Shown here: piece after piece, positions 43,514-52,963 of the stretch
Position numbering within the stretch: the first letter of the stretch is position 1
Layout of the letters: each line of letters opens with the position of its first letter
Assembly (NCBI GenBank): GCA_051861205.1
Contig: JBHYDC010000011.1
Coordinates: 1-64,000, forward strand
DNA: 64,000 bases
Source: JBHYDC01 sp051861205
Lineage (GTDB): Bacteria > Pseudomonadota > Alphaproteobacteria > Rhizobiales > Pleomorphomonadaceae
Direction of reading: 5' to 3'
Notes under the pieces: model-generated
Database searches by the model: none
Told to the model about the DNA's origin: nothing
What the model saw: the letters and a program-made list of their open reading frames with translations, nothing else
Translations under genes and position numbers: made by a program

Positions 43514-45763
43514 TCAGCCGTTGACGCGCTCGACTTTGCTGACGTTGGGCCTTGTCCGCAATTGATTGATAATGCGGTTCAGGTGCTTGAGATCCCAAAC
43601 CTCAAGGTCGATCACGACCTCGTGGAAATCGGACGTCCGGCGCGCCATCCGGATATTGTCGATGTTGCCGTCGTTGTCGGAGATCGTCTGAGCGATCCGC
43701 GCCAGCGAGCCGGGCTCGTTGAAGGAATGGATGGAAATCTGGGCTGGAAACCGCACAGGGTCGTTCGCGTCGATGTCCCAGCGCACATCCAGCCAAAGGG
43801 CCGGCTTGTCGTCATACTGCTTCAAAGCCGGCGATTGGATCGGATAAATGGTGATGCCCTCGCCGTGGTCGACGATGCCGACAATCCGGTCTCCAGGCAC
43901 CGCGCCGCCGTTCGGGGCGAAGCGCACCGGCAAATCGGCCGCGATCGAGCGGATGGGAAGACCGCGCTCGCTATCGTCGCCCCCAGAGAGGTGGCGGAAC
44001 TTCACGCCGCTCTGCGAGGCGAAGGAGAACCAACCTTCTTCCGCGCGCTTCAGTTCGCCCGAGCGGCCGGTGGTGGCCCGTTCGTCTTTGTAATCGGGGT
44101 ATGCGGCCTTCAAAACGTCGGCCGAGGGAATTTCGCTGCGCCCGACGGCGGCGAGAAGATCATTCAGCGTCGGTTGTCCCAGGCGCGGCAGAGCCATTTC
44201 GAGGACGGCGTCGGAAAGCTCGCGATCGGCACGGCCGAAGGAAGCGCCGAGCACTTGCCGGCCGAGGCTGGAGAACTGCTTGCGCGTCGCCTCCCGCGTT
44301 GCTCGGCGGATCGCGGCCCGCGCCTTGCCGGTGATCGCGATCGCTTCCCAGGTCGCGGGCGGGATCTGCGCCTTGGAGCGAATGATCTCCACTTCGTCGC
44401 CGTTCTGCAACTGCGTGACGAGCGGCATTATGCGCCCATTCACCTTGCAGCCAACGCAGGTATTGCCGACGTCGGTGTGAACGGAATAGGCGAAGTCAAT
44501 CGGCGTGGCCCCGCGCGGCAGCGCAATCAGCCGGCCTTTGGGGGTGAAACAGAACACCTGGTCCTGGAAAAGCTCCAGCTTGGTGTTTTCCAAAAACTCT
44601 TCCGGGCTCGATCCATCCGAAAGCGATTCGATCGTGCGCCGCAGCCAAGCGTAGGCGCGACTTTCTTCCGACAATTTCGGGAGCGAACCGTTCAATCCGT
44701 TCGGCTTGCCAAGTGGCACCGCTTCGCCGGACGCATCCTTGTAAAGGGCATGGGCGGCGATGCCGTATTCCGCGATGCGGTGCATATCCTGCGTGCGAAT
44801 CTGCAATTCTACGCGCTGCCGATGCGGCCCGACGACAGTGGTGTGCAACGAACGATAGTCGTTCTGCTTGGGCGTCGAGATGTAGTCCTTGAACCGGCCG
44901 GGCACGGTGGCCCAAATTGTGTGGACGACACCAAGCGCGCGATAGCAAGTGTCTACATCTTCCACGAGGACGCGAAACCCATATATATCGGATAGCTGTT
45001 CGAAGCCGAGTTGCTTCGTAATCATCTTGCGGAAGATCGAATAAGGCCGTTTTTGACGCCCTTTTACAGTCGCCTTAATCCCGCGTTCGGCCAAATGTTC
45101 GGAAAGTTCGCTTTCGATGTCCGCGATCAGCGTAGAGCTGCGTGCCTTCAACTCATCGAGGCGGGTCGAGACCGTTTGGAAGGCATCTGGTTGGAGAGTC
45201 TTGAACGATAGATGCTCCAACTCCTCGCGCATATCCTGCATACCCATGCGCCCGGCAAGCGGGGCATAGATGTCCATCGTCTCCTCCGCGATCCGGGCGC
45301 GTTTGTGCTCGGGCGCGTAGTGAAGCGTGCGCATGTTGTGCAAGCGGTCCGCCAGCTTGACGAGCAGCACGCGGACGTCTTCGGCGATCGCGAGGAGCAG
45401 TTTCCTAAGGTTTTCGGCCTGTTCGGTTCGCTTGGAAACCAGATCCAGCTTCTTCAGCTTGGTCAGCCCCTCGACGAGGCGGCCGATCTCTGTACCGAAA
45501 AGCTGGTCGATTTCCTGGCGCGTTGCGTCGGTATCTTCAATGGTGTCATGCAGCAGAGCGATGACGATCGTGGCGTCGTCCACGTTGAGCGACGTCAAAA
45601 TCGCAGCAACTTCAAGAGGATGCGAGAAGTAGGGGTCCCCGGACGCGCGCATTTGCAGACCATGCTTCTGCATGGCGTAAACGTAGGCGCGGTTTAGAAG
45701 CCCCTCGTCACAGTTCGGGTTATACCGCTGCACCCGCTCAACGAGTTCGTACTGCCGCATCAT
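43514..45763 (-). CDS. rsh: Bifunctional (p)ppGpp synthetase/hydrolase, RelA/SpoT homologue
   Basis: The single long RSH enzyme typical of alphaproteobacteria, 749 residues. The HD hydrolase domain shows HPLEVAAILTSLNVDDATIVIALLHDTIEDTDA (about 47-80). The synthetase domain shows RFKDYISTPKQNDYRSLHTTVVG, the R-x-K-D form of bifunctional enzymes. A TGS domain (FCFTPKGRLIALPRGATPIDFAYSVHTDVG) and a C-terminal ACT domain (from about residue 670) complete it. It controls the stringent response. The next gene upstream is rpoZ, as in SpoT operons. Confidence 0.97.
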   Translation of the reverse strand: MMRQYELVERVQRYNPNCDEGLLNRAYVYAMQKHGLQMRASGDPYFSHPLEVAAILTSLNVDDATIVIALLHDTIEDTDATRQEIDQLFGTEIGRLVEGLTKLKKLDLVSKRTEQAENLRKLLLAIAEDVRVLLVKLADRLHNMRTLHYAPEHKRARIAEETMDIYAPLAGRMGMQDMREELEHLSFKTLQPDAFQTVSTRLDELKARSSTLIADIESELSEHLAERGIKATVKGRQKRPYSIFRKMITKQLGFEQLSDIYGFRVLVEDVDTCYRALGVVHTIWATVPGRFKDYISTPKQNDYRSLHTTVVGPHRQRVELQIRTQDMHRIAEYGIAAHALYKDASGEAVPLGKPNGLNGSLPKLSEESRAYAWLRRTIESLSDGSSPEEFLENTKLELFQDQVFCFTPKGRLIALPRGATPIDFAYSVHTDVGNTCVGCKVNGRIMPLVTQLQNGDEVEIIRSKAQIPPATWEAIAITGKARAAIRRATREATRKQFSSLGRQVLGASFGRADRELSDAVLEMALPRLGQPTLNDLLAAVGRSEIPSADVLKAAYPDYKDERATTGRSGELKRAEEGWFSFASQSGVKFRHLSGGDDSERGLPIRSIAADLPVRFAPNGGAVPGDRIVGIVDHGEGITIYPIQSPALKQYDDKPALWLDVRWDIDANDPVRFPAQISIHSFNEPGSLARIAQTISDNDGNIDNIRMARRTSDFHEVVIDLEVWDLKHLNRIINQLRTRPNVSKVERVNG

Positions 45764-45906
45764 GGATGGCTGGCCACGAGGTCCGGAGAAGATTTATGGC
45801 CCCGCACCGGCGACTCGAAAGAGAGTCGCGACACGAGGCCATCGTTGGAGACTAACGAAAAGACGAGAGGGCCGCCATCCTAATCGGCGCGACCGGCGTC
45901 AAATGC

Positions 45907-46290
45907 TTAGATTTCTTCGACTTTCTCGGGCGGAACCAATCCTTCAAGGCCCTTGAGGAGGTCTTCCTCGGACATCTTGTCGAAGGCAATCTCGTCGCTG
46001 TCGGGCTCGTCGGAACTGGAGCCGAGAAGACCGGCGACAGCCTCCTGCTCAGGCTCGTCGACTTCGACATACTTCTGAAGCGAGTGGATGAGGTCTTCCT
46101 TGAGATCGCCAGTCGAAACCGTCACGTCGGCGATTTCACGCAAGGCGACGACGGGGTTCTTGTCGTTGTCCCGGTCGATCGTGAGCGGCGAGCCGGACGA
46201 AATCATGCGGGCGCGGTGGCTCGCAAGTAAAACGAGCTCGAATCGGTTCTCAACTTTGTCGATGCAATCCTCGACCGTTACGCGGGCCAT
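45907..46290 (-). CDS. rpoZ: RNA polymerase omega subunit
   Basis: The 127-residue protein opens with ARVTVEDCIDKVENRFELVLLASHRARMISSG, the conserved omega core that clamps the beta-prime subunit, and ends with an acidic tail typical of alphaproteobacterial omega proteins. Omega also forms part of a ppGpp binding site in proteobacterial RNA polymerase, which suits its place upstream of rsh. Confidence 0.96.
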   Translation of the reverse strand: MARVTVEDCIDKVENRFELVLLASHRARMISSGSPLTIDRDNDKNPVVALREIADVTVSTGDLKEDLIHSLQKYVEVDEPEQEAVAGLLGSSSDEPDSDEIAFDKMSEEDLLKGLEGLVPPEKVEEI

Positions 46291-46761
46291 TGTTCAGCTC
46301 CTGATGAAAATCGGCTGGACCTCTTTCAAGGCGCAGCGCGCCAAAGACAAGATACCAGATCCGAACGACCCCTAAAGACGTAAAGGCGCACACACCCTTC
46401 GTGCACGCGCAAACGCCGGTTATCATTCCGTGACATAAATCGCGCTCGACACGATTGCAAGCGTCGCCTATCTTTCGATTCGAAGCTGAATGTTGTTACA
46501 TCGAAGAAAAACGACGTAATGCAATAAGATCGCTGTGATGGTAGCGAAACTTGATTGACGAAAATCGCTCGTTAATATCATTTTTCGCTAGATCGCAGTA
46601 AGTGATTTTGCCGGCCTTACACAAAGCCTGTAAAATTATAAAATGCAGATTGCATAACAACGAAAAACAATTCTAACAAGGCGGATACTCGCCGGCACCC
46701 GCCCTAGAAACCATGAAAAATCACAACAACGAGCCGGTCGGTTAGAGGTAAACGTCTGATA
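46291..46761. other. AT-rich intergenic region between rpoZ and the NYN gene
   Basis: A 471-bp divergent region of lower GC than its surroundings. It must hold the promoters of rpoZ and the NYN gene. A short CGAAAA / TTTTCG inverted repeat lies near 46560-46590. I find no open reading frame, tRNA or clear structured RNA, although the size would allow a small RNA. Confidence 0.4.
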
Positions 46762-47349
46762 ATGTTCGACGAGAGAGAAAAAATCGCCCTTTTTATTGAC
46801 GGCGCAAATCTCTATGCGACCGCTAAGGCGCTTGGTTTCGATATAGATTACCGGCGCTTGTTGAAAGAGTTTTCGGCCAAAGGTTACCTTCTCCGGGCTC
46901 TTTACTACACTGCTCTTGCGGAAGATCAGGAATACTCGTCGATACGCCCGCTGATTGATTGGCTCGATTACAACGGATACAAGGTTGTGACGAAGCCGAC
47001 CAAGGAGTTTTTCGACTCCACCGGGCGCAGAAAGATCAAGGGTTCCATGGATATCGAGCTTGCCGTGGACGCAATGGAGCTTGCCGAGCACGTCGACCAT
47101 ATCGTGCTTTTCTCCGGCGATGGTGATTTCCGCTCGATGGTTGAGGCAATTCAGCGCAAGGGTCGCAAAGTGAGCGTTGTCTCGACGCTCCAGACGCAAC
47201 CTGCGATGGTGGCTGATGAACTGCGCCGGCAGGCCGATCACTTCATCGATCTTGCAACGCTCGCCGGGCGAATTGGACGCGATCCCTCTGAACGGGCTGC
47301 GCGAATGACCGATCGCCCCCCGCAGCAATCGCTTCCAGACGAAGTTTAA
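46762..47349 (+). CDS. NYN domain (LabA/PIN-like) putative RNase
   Basis: A 195-residue PIN-fold protein: LFIDGANLYATAKALGFDIDYRRLL with the first catalytic Asp, the DWLDYNGYKVVTKPTKEF segment, KGSMDIELAVDAMELAEHVDHIVLFSGDGDFRSMVEAIQRKGRKVSVVS with the remaining acidic residues, and a short Pro/Gln-rich tail. NYN domains are thought to cleave RNA; the target here is unknown. The family gene regularly adjoins rpoZ in Rhizobiales. A strong hairpin follows the stop. Confidence 0.88.
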   Translation: MFDEREKIALFIDGANLYATAKALGFDIDYRRLLKEFSAKGYLLRALYYTALAEDQEYSSIRPLIDWLDYNGYKVVTKPTKEFFDSTGRRKIKGSMDIELAVDAMELAEHVDHIVLFSGDGDFRSMVEAIQRKGRKVSVVSTLQTQPAMVADELRRQADHFIDLATLAGRIGRDPSERAARMTDRPPQQSLPDEV

Positions 47350-47370
47350 GCCAATCAACCTTGGGGAGTA

Positions 47371-47401
47371 TAAGGGCCGGGCGCTAAACGTCCGGCCCTT
47401 A
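47371..47401 (+). terminator. Strong hairpin after the NYN gene
   Basis: TAAGGGCCGG pairs with CCGGCCCTTA, extended inward by GCG / CGT to 13 pairs with a CTAAA loop. No long T-run follows (CTGTCT), so it may act as a processing or Rho-assisted stop. Confidence 0.6.
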
Positions 47402-47449
47402 CTGTCTAAGTCCGTGTGTGTTTCACAGTTCACGTTTGATCAAAATGCA

Positions 47450-48127
47450 ATGACCGAGATATCCCCCTGCGAACCATCGCGTGATTGCCCGCGGTGCGCC
47501 CGTCTTGTAGCCTATCGCCACGAAGCCCGCGCAGCCCATCCAGCTTGGCATAATGCGCCGGTGCCCACCTGGGGCGACACCGACGCGCGGCTCCTGATCG
47601 TCGGGCTGGCGCCGGGTCTGAAGGGTGCCAACCGTACGGGGCGGCCGTTTACGGGCGACTACGCTGGCGACCTCCTCTACGAAACCCTACTCGATTTCGG
47701 CTTTGCGCGCGGCACTTACGCAGCCGATCCGAGCGACGGACTGGAGTTGACAGGCGCCACCATCACCAACGCGGTGCGCTGCGTTCCGCCGGAAAACAAG
47801 CCGACGAGCGAAGAGATCAACAACTGCCGACCCTTCTTCTCCGCAACAATTTCACGGTTTCGAAGCTTGGGCGCGGTGCTGGCGCTTGGCCGGATCGCGC
47901 ATGATCAGGTTCTCAGAACGCTGGAAACGCGCGCCGTGCTGCACCCCTTTGCCCATGGTGCGGTTCACGCCGTTTCGGCGCTCGCGTCCGTGCGCCTCTA
48001 CGACAGCTATCATTGCTCCCGCTACAACACCAACACCGGACGGCTGACGCGCGCCATGTTCCACAGCGTCTTCGATCGCATCTCCGCCGACCTTGCAGAG
48101 CGGGCGCCAAGCGAAACTGCCCGTTGA
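47450..48127 (+). CDS. Uracil-DNA glycosylase, family 5 (UDGb type)
   Basis: A 225-residue base-excision enzyme. Cysteines for the Fe-S cluster begin with DCPRCARLV and continue in CVPPENKPTSEEINNC. The active-site motif is IVGLAPGLKGANRTGRPFTGDYAGDLLY (GLAPG, lacking the catalytic Asp of families 1 and 4, as expected for family 5), and the second motif is SYHCSRYNTNTGRLT. It removes uracil and some deaminated purines. ATG at 47450 is preferred; an upstream GTG at 47414 is possible. Confidence 0.88.
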   Translation: MTEISPCEPSRDCPRCARLVAYRHEARAAHPAWHNAPVPTWGDTDARLLIVGLAPGLKGANRTGRPFTGDYAGDLLYETLLDFGFARGTYAADPSDGLELTGATITNAVRCVPPENKPTSEEINNCRPFFSATISRFRSLGAVLALGRIAHDQVLRTLETRAVLHPFAHGAVHAVSALASVRLYDSYHCSRYNTNTGRLTRAMFHSVFDRISADLAERAPSETAR

Positions 48128-48184
48128 AGTCATATCCGAGAAAAATCTACCAAGCGTATATTCAAGTTTCATTTATTGTTTTGA

Positions 48185-51100
48185 CTATGCAAGCTGCACT
48201 TCAATAACCCCAGGCACGGCCCTGAGTGCGCCCGCCACTTGCGGCGAGACCCGGTAGCGCCCCGGCAACTTGACTTCCACTTCGCCGCGGCTGCCGTCTC
48301 CGAGCACGATCAGCGACACGTCGCCATCGCCGTGGGAGTCGAGTTGCCGGGCGATACTCTCCAGCGGATCGCTGGAACGCAGGAACACCCGGAGGGCGTG
48401 CTGAAGGCGGCTTGCGGCTTCTTCAAGCGGTTCAACGGTGTCGATACGGACGGAAATACCTTCGGGCTTGTCCTCGGCGGAGACCAGCATGATGACGGAC
48501 TGTCCGGGCTCTAGAAGTTCCCGGTAATGGTTCAGTCCTTCGGAGAAGATCACCGCCTCATACTGGCCTGTTGGGTCGGAGATACTGAGAATTCCCATTT
48601 TATTGCCGGTCTTGGTCCGGCGTTCCTGGCGCTGCACAATGGTGCCGGCGAGGCGTCCGGCGGCAGCGCCGCGCTTGACGCCAATCTGGAAACCAGACCA
48701 CATCTGAACGCGCAGCCGTTCGAGGATAGCCGAATAGGCATCGAGCGGATGCGCCGAGAGATAAAAGCCGATGGCCGCATACTCGCGCTGCAACCGCTCT
48801 TCGGGCAGCCAGTCCTGAATATTCGGCAGCCGGACCGGCTCGCGCTCGCCGCCACCGAACAGGCCGATGAGATCATTTTGCCCCGAGGTCTGTTGCTCCA
48901 TCCGCCGCGCGGCAACCGCGAGGACCACATCGAGCCCCTCGGATAGGCGGGCGCGATTTTTCTCCAAATCGTCGAAAGCACCTGCTGCTACGAGACCTTC
49001 AAGAATGCGTTTATTCATCGCCTTCGGGTTGATGCGATCGGCGAAGTCGGCAAGATCCTGGAATGGCGCCGCCCCCCTGACCTCGACGACATGCTCGACC
49101 GCGTGCCGCCCCACGCCCTTGATTGCGCCGAGCGCGTAGAGGATCGCACCGTCCGCGACCTCGAAATCGGCGTGCGACTGGTTGATCGAAGGGGGCCGGA
49201 CCTCAATACCGAGCCGCATCGCCTCGCGGCGGAAATCGTTGAGCTTGTCGGTGTTCGCCAGATCCAGCGTCATCGACGCCGCCATGAACTCGACCGGGAA
49301 ATTGGCCTTGAGATAGGCGGTCTGATAGGCGACCAGCGCATAGGCAGCCGCATGGCTTTTGTTGAAGCCATAGTCGGCGAATTTCGCGAGCAGGTCGAAA
49401 ATCGCGTCCGCCTGCGGTCTATCAACACCCTGCTCGACCGCACCTTCAACAAAGCGCGCGCGCTGCGCGTCCATCTCCGACTTGATTTTCTTGCCCATGG
49501 CGCGGCGCAGGAGATCGGCCTCGCCAAGCGAGTAGCCGGACAGGATCTGGGCGATCTGCATCACCTGTTCCTGGTAGACGATGATGCCGTAGGTCTCTTT
49601 CAGCACCGGTTCGAGCTTGGGGTGGATGTAGTCCGGCTCCTCATGCCCGTGCTTGCGCGCACCGTAGACGGGAATGTTGGCCATCGGGCCGGGGCGGTAA
49701 AGCGCCACGAGCGCGATGATATCCTCGAAGCGGTCGGGCTTGATATCCGCGATCGCCTTGCGCATGCCCATGCTTTCTAGCTGGAACACACCCACCGTCT
49801 CACCGCGCGCGAGCATGGCGTAGGTTTTCTCGTCCTCGAACGGCAGGGCGGCAAGGTCGATGGTGATGCCGCGGCGCTCGATCAGCTTCAGCGCGGTTTG
49901 CAGCACGGTCAGCGTCTTCAAGCCCAGAAAGTCGAACTTCACCAGCCCGGCGCTCTCGACCCATTTCATATTGTACTGCGTCACCGGCATATCCGAGCGC
50001 GGATCGCGGTAGAGCGGCACTAGGCGGTCGAGCGGCCGGTCGCCGATCACGATGCCGGCGGCGTGGGTGGAGGCGTGGCGGTAAAGCCCCTCCAGCTTCA
50101 ACGCCATGTCGATCAGCCGGTCGACCACAGGTTCGTCGCGGCGCGCCTCTTTGAGACGGGGCTCGACTTCGATCGCTTGGGCGAGCGTGACGGGATTGGC
50201 CGGGTTTTGCGGCACCATTTTGCAGAGCCGGTCCACCTGCCCATAGGGCATTTGCAGCACGCGGCCGACGTCGCGCAGAACGGCGCGGGCTTGCAGGGTT
50301 CCAAAGGTGATGATCTGCGCGACCTGCTCGCGGCCGTATTTCTCCTGGACATAGCGGATCACCTCGTCGCGGCGATCCTGGCAAAAGTCGATGTCGAAGT
50401 CCGGCATCGACACGCGTTCGGGGTTGAGGAAGCGCTCGAACAGGAGAGCGAACCGCATGGGATCGAGGTCAGTGATGGTGAGCGAGAAAGCCACCAGCGA
50501 GCCCGCACCCGACCCGCGCCCCGGCCCGACCGGAATGCCGCTCGCCTTGGCCCATTTGATGAAGTCCGCCACGATCAGGAAGTAACCGGGGAATTTCATG
50601 CGGCGGATGATGCCGAGCTCAAACGTCAGCCGGTCGCGGTATTCGGTTTCGGAGATGCCGGGCGCGAGGCCGAGGACACGCATGCGCATCTCAAGCCCCT
50701 CCCACGCCTGCCGCTCCAACTCGTCGGCCTCCAACGCCTCGGCGACCTTCACATCCGCCACATCGCCGCCGGCAAAGCGCGGAAGGATGGGCTTGCGCTT
50801 CTTCGGGCGGAAGGCGCAGCGGCGCGCGATCTCGACCGTGTTTTCCAGCGCTTCGGGCAGATCGGAGAAGGTGGCGATCATCTCCGCGCGCGTCTTGAAG
50901 TAATGCTCGGGTGTCAAACGCCTGCGATCATCGTCGGCGACCACGCGGCCTTCCGCGATGGCGATCAGCGCGTCATGCGCTTCATAGTCCCCTCGCGCTG
51001 GAAAATAGCATTCGTTGGTAGCAACGATCGGCAGGCCGCGGCCGTAGGCGAAATCAAGGAGATGCGGCTCAACCGAACGTTCCGCATCCATGCCGTGCCG

Positions 51101-51643
51101 TTGCAACTCCACATAGAGCCGATCGCCGAACAAAGCCTCCAAGCGGCTGAGCCGGTCGGCCGCAAGCGGTTTCAGGCCGAGCACGAGCGCCCGGTTGATC
51201 GGGCCGTCCGGCCCGCCGGTGAGCGCGATGACCCCGCCCGTGCGCCCCTCAAGCGCACTGAGCGGCACATGCGGGCGCGCGCCTGGATCGGTGTCCATGA
51301 ACGACTTGGAGACCAAGGCGGACAGGTTGTCGAAGCCCTCCTCGGTTGCAGCGAGGAGAACGATGGTGGGCAGCGGAACGGGAAGACCGCCGGGCCGGCG
51401 CCGATCGGTGGGTTCGTCCCCGAACTCGACCGCAAGTTCGCAGCCGACGATGGGCTGCAAGCCCTTTTCAACAGCCTTTTCGGAAAACTCCAAGGCCCCG
51501 AACAAATTGCCCGTGTCGGTGATCGCGATGGCCGGCTGACCGTCCGCATCGGCAAGCTTCAGGATTTTGGTGAGCGGCAAAGCCCCTTCCAGCAGCGAAT
51601 AGGCGCTGTGGACGCGCAGGTGCACGAAACCGAGGCGGCTCAT
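48185..51643 (-). CDS. dnaE: DNA polymerase III alpha subunit
   Basis: Replicative polymerase subunit, 1152 residues. The PHP domain opens with FVHLRVHSAYSLLEGALPLTKI; the Asp pair of the polymerase centre is in VSMPDFDIDFCQDRRDEVIRYV (about residue 400); YRHASTHAAGIVIGDRPL, FKANFPVEFMAA-type and YGFNKSHAAAYALVAYQTAYLKANFPVEF follow; the C-terminal OB fold and tau-binding region begin near 985. Full length, no break. Confidence 0.98.
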   Translation of the reverse strand: MSRLGFVHLRVHSAYSLLEGALPLTKILKLADADGQPAIAITDTGNLFGALEFSEKAVEKGLQPIVGCELAVEFGDEPTDRRRPGGLPVPLPTIVLLAATEEGFDNLSALVSKSFMDTDPGARPHVPLSALEGRTGGVIALTGGPDGPINRALVLGLKPLAADRLSRLEALFGDRLYVELQRHGMDAERSVEPHLLDFAYGRGLPIVATNECYFPARGDYEAHDALIAIAEGRVVADDDRRRLTPEHYFKTRAEMIATFSDLPEALENTVEIARRCAFRPKKRKPILPRFAGGDVADVKVAEALEADELERQAWEGLEMRMRVLGLAPGISETEYRDRLTFELGIIRRMKFPGYFLIVADFIKWAKASGIPVGPGRGSGAGSLVAFSLTITDLDPMRFALLFERFLNPERVSMPDFDIDFCQDRRDEVIRYVQEKYGREQVAQIITFGTLQARAVLRDVGRVLQMPYGQVDRLCKMVPQNPANPVTLAQAIEVEPRLKEARRDEPVVDRLIDMALKLEGLYRHASTHAAGIVIGDRPLDRLVPLYRDPRSDMPVTQYNMKWVESAGLVKFDFLGLKTLTVLQTALKLIERRGITIDLAALPFEDEKTYAMLARGETVGVFQLESMGMRKAIADIKPDRFEDIIALVALYRPGPMANIPVYGARKHGHEEPDYIHPKLEPVLKETYGIIVYQEQVMQIAQILSGYSLGEADLLRRAMGKKIKSEMDAQRARFVEGAVEQGVDRPQADAIFDLLAKFADYGFNKSHAAAYALVAYQTAYLKANFPVEFMAASMTLDLANTDKLNDFRREAMRLGIEVRPPSINQSHADFEVADGAILYALGAIKGVGRHAVEHVVEVRGAAPFQDLADFADRINPKAMNKRILEGLVAAGAFDDLEKNRARLSEGLDVVLAVAARRMEQQTSGQNDLIGLFGGGEREPVRLPNIQDWLPEERLQREYAAIGFYLSAHPLDAYSAILERLRVQMWSGFQIGVKRGAAAGRLAGTIVQRQERRTKTGNKMGILSISDPTGQYEAVIFSEGLNHYRELLEPGQSVIMLVSAEDKPEGISVRIDTVEPLEEAASRLQHALRVFLRSSDPLESIARQLDSHGDGDVSLIVLGDGSRGEVEVKLPGRYRVSPQVAGALRAVPGVIEVQLA

Positions 51644-51754
51644 CCCATGTGGTCCTTGATTGCCGGCTACGCGATGTTCGCCATGAATGCCACCTTAGGA
51701 GCGGCGATGGGTCGGGCTCAACCCATCCCCCTTCGCTGTCCCCACTTACGTGGC

Positions 51755-52033
51755 CTACCAGAGGACGGCGAGCATCGTTGCGAAGAGCACGACCGCCCCG
51801 AAGGCCGCAACGTCGCGTACCATCGATGCCGAGGCGATCTGCTGAGCGAGCCGGACGGGTGCGGGCACCACGAAGTCGCGGACCGTCGGAGCTTCCGTAA
51901 CCGCAATGCCGGGCACCGAGGTGGGCGCGACCATATGCAAGTATGGCCTCCTTTTGTTCTCAGACCGAAACGATGCCGAAGACAAGGTGCCCCATCCGCC
52001 GCTGGTCCGGTTCATCCGCGCCGCATTTGCCAT
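51755..52033 (-). CDS. Small C-terminally anchored membrane protein, hypothetical
   Basis: A 92-residue product with a polar N-terminal region and one C-terminal hydrophobic segment (VRDVAAFGAVVLFATMLAVLW), suggesting a tail-anchored topology. The ribosome site AGGAGG before ATG 52033 is nearly ideal. I do not recognise the family. It lies 111 bp downstream of nothing on the same strand except ATP12 (156 bp upstream) and precedes dnaE by 111 bp. Confidence 0.55.
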   Translation of the reverse strand: MANAARMNRTSGGWGTLSSASFRSENKRRPYLHMVAPTSVPGIAVTEAPTVRDFVVPAPVRLAQQIASASMVRDVAAFGAVVLFATMLAVLW

Positions 52034-52189
52034 CACGACCTCCTACGCCTCAACTCCATCGCATGATGTTCAATCTTTGTTCCATCGTCAAGCCCGCCGG
52101 TTCACAAGATGTTCGCCCTGCTTTGCACAGGAAAGGAAACCCGGGGCCGCCCTCGAAATCGGAGGCAATCTCGCCAGTTTGCGCCCGGC

Positions 52190-52963
52190 TCAATGCCCCA
52201 TCAACAGCGCGGCCGCGTCCATCTCGGTCTTGCGATAGACGCGGCGCGCTACGGCTTCGGCGTCGACGCCCCACAGTTCTATGTTCCAGTCCTCGTCAAC
52301 GTGGGCGGCGGTCCAGGCTTCGTCCGGCGAAAGCCTGCCCTCCCAAAGGGCGAGGGCAAGCAGCGCCGAACCCATCAACGTCGTGGCGGTATGGAACCCG
52401 GCAAGCGCGAGCGGCTCTTGCGGAACAGCGGCGCGAACGGCGGCGAGCGCGGCGGGGTCCTGGTCCACCGGCATCACACCGGCCGCGAGTTGGAAGCGCA
52501 CGCCGAGCCGCTGTTCGGCCCAGGCGACGACCGGATCCCAGTGTGCCGTCTGGCGTGCGGTCAGGCGCTCCGGTCCGTCGGCGCGGTAGAAGAGAAGGTC
52601 GGAGCTGGCGTAGCCGGCGGCTTCGTCCGCAACGGCGGCAACCGCGTCCGCAACACCGTCGATCGCCGAATTCACCATGCGGGTCAGGGGCATGGTGCCG
52701 GGATCGATGGTCGCGCCTTGGCTATTCCATTCCACGGCGAGCGCCTCTGCCACGCGCTCGTCCGGCACCGCCAGGATCTGGCGGGAGGGGGTGCGCACGG
52801 GTTTGCCGTCAAGTTCGATCTGCCAGCCGGTTTCAGTGCGCGCGGCTTCTGCGCTTTTGTAGAAGCGCTTGGTAAGGTTCCGGCGGGCGTGCGCACGGGC
52901 CAATTCCACGGGGTCTGTGGCGCCGTGCTCGGGTCCGGTCAGAGATTCAAAAAGGTCAGCCAT
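52190..52963 (-). CDS. ATP12-family chaperone for F1-ATPase assembly
   Basis: The 257-residue protein matches ATP12, which in mitochondria chaperones the F1 alpha subunit; homologues are restricted largely to alphaproteobacteria and eukaryotes. Family blocks: RFYKSAEAARTETGWQIELDGKPVRTPSRQILAVPDERVAEALAVEWNSQG, DLLFYRADGPERLTARQTAHWDPVVAWAEQRLG and WEGRLSPDEAWTAAHVDEDWNIELWG. It overlaps the HAD gene by 8 bp, so they share a transcript. Confidence 0.93.
   Translation of the reverse strand: MADLFESLTGPEHGATDPVELARAHARRNLTKRFYKSAEAARTETGWQIELDGKPVRTPSRQILAVPDERVAEALAVEWNSQGATIDPGTMPLTRMVNSAIDGVADAVAAVADEAAGYASSDLLFYRADGPERLTARQTAHWDPVVAWAEQRLGVRFQLAAGVMPVDQDPAALAAVRAAVPQEPLALAGFHTATTLMGSALLALALWEGRLSPDEAWTAAHVDEDWNIELWGVDAEAVARRVYRKTEMDAAALLMGH

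Noticed and set aside
43163..44995. 610-codon frame opposite rsh and the DUF2062 gene
   Set aside because: Shadow of two well-supported genes; no domain seen.
46291..46761. A 6S-like or other structured RNA between rpoZ and the NYN gene
   Set aside because: Only a weak CGAAAA/TTTTCG repeat is visible; no long bulged hairpin or terminator could be traced by eye.
50063..52066. 667-codon frame opposite dnaE
   Set aside because: Antisense to dnaE, low-complexity Arg/Gly/Asp composition, no motif.
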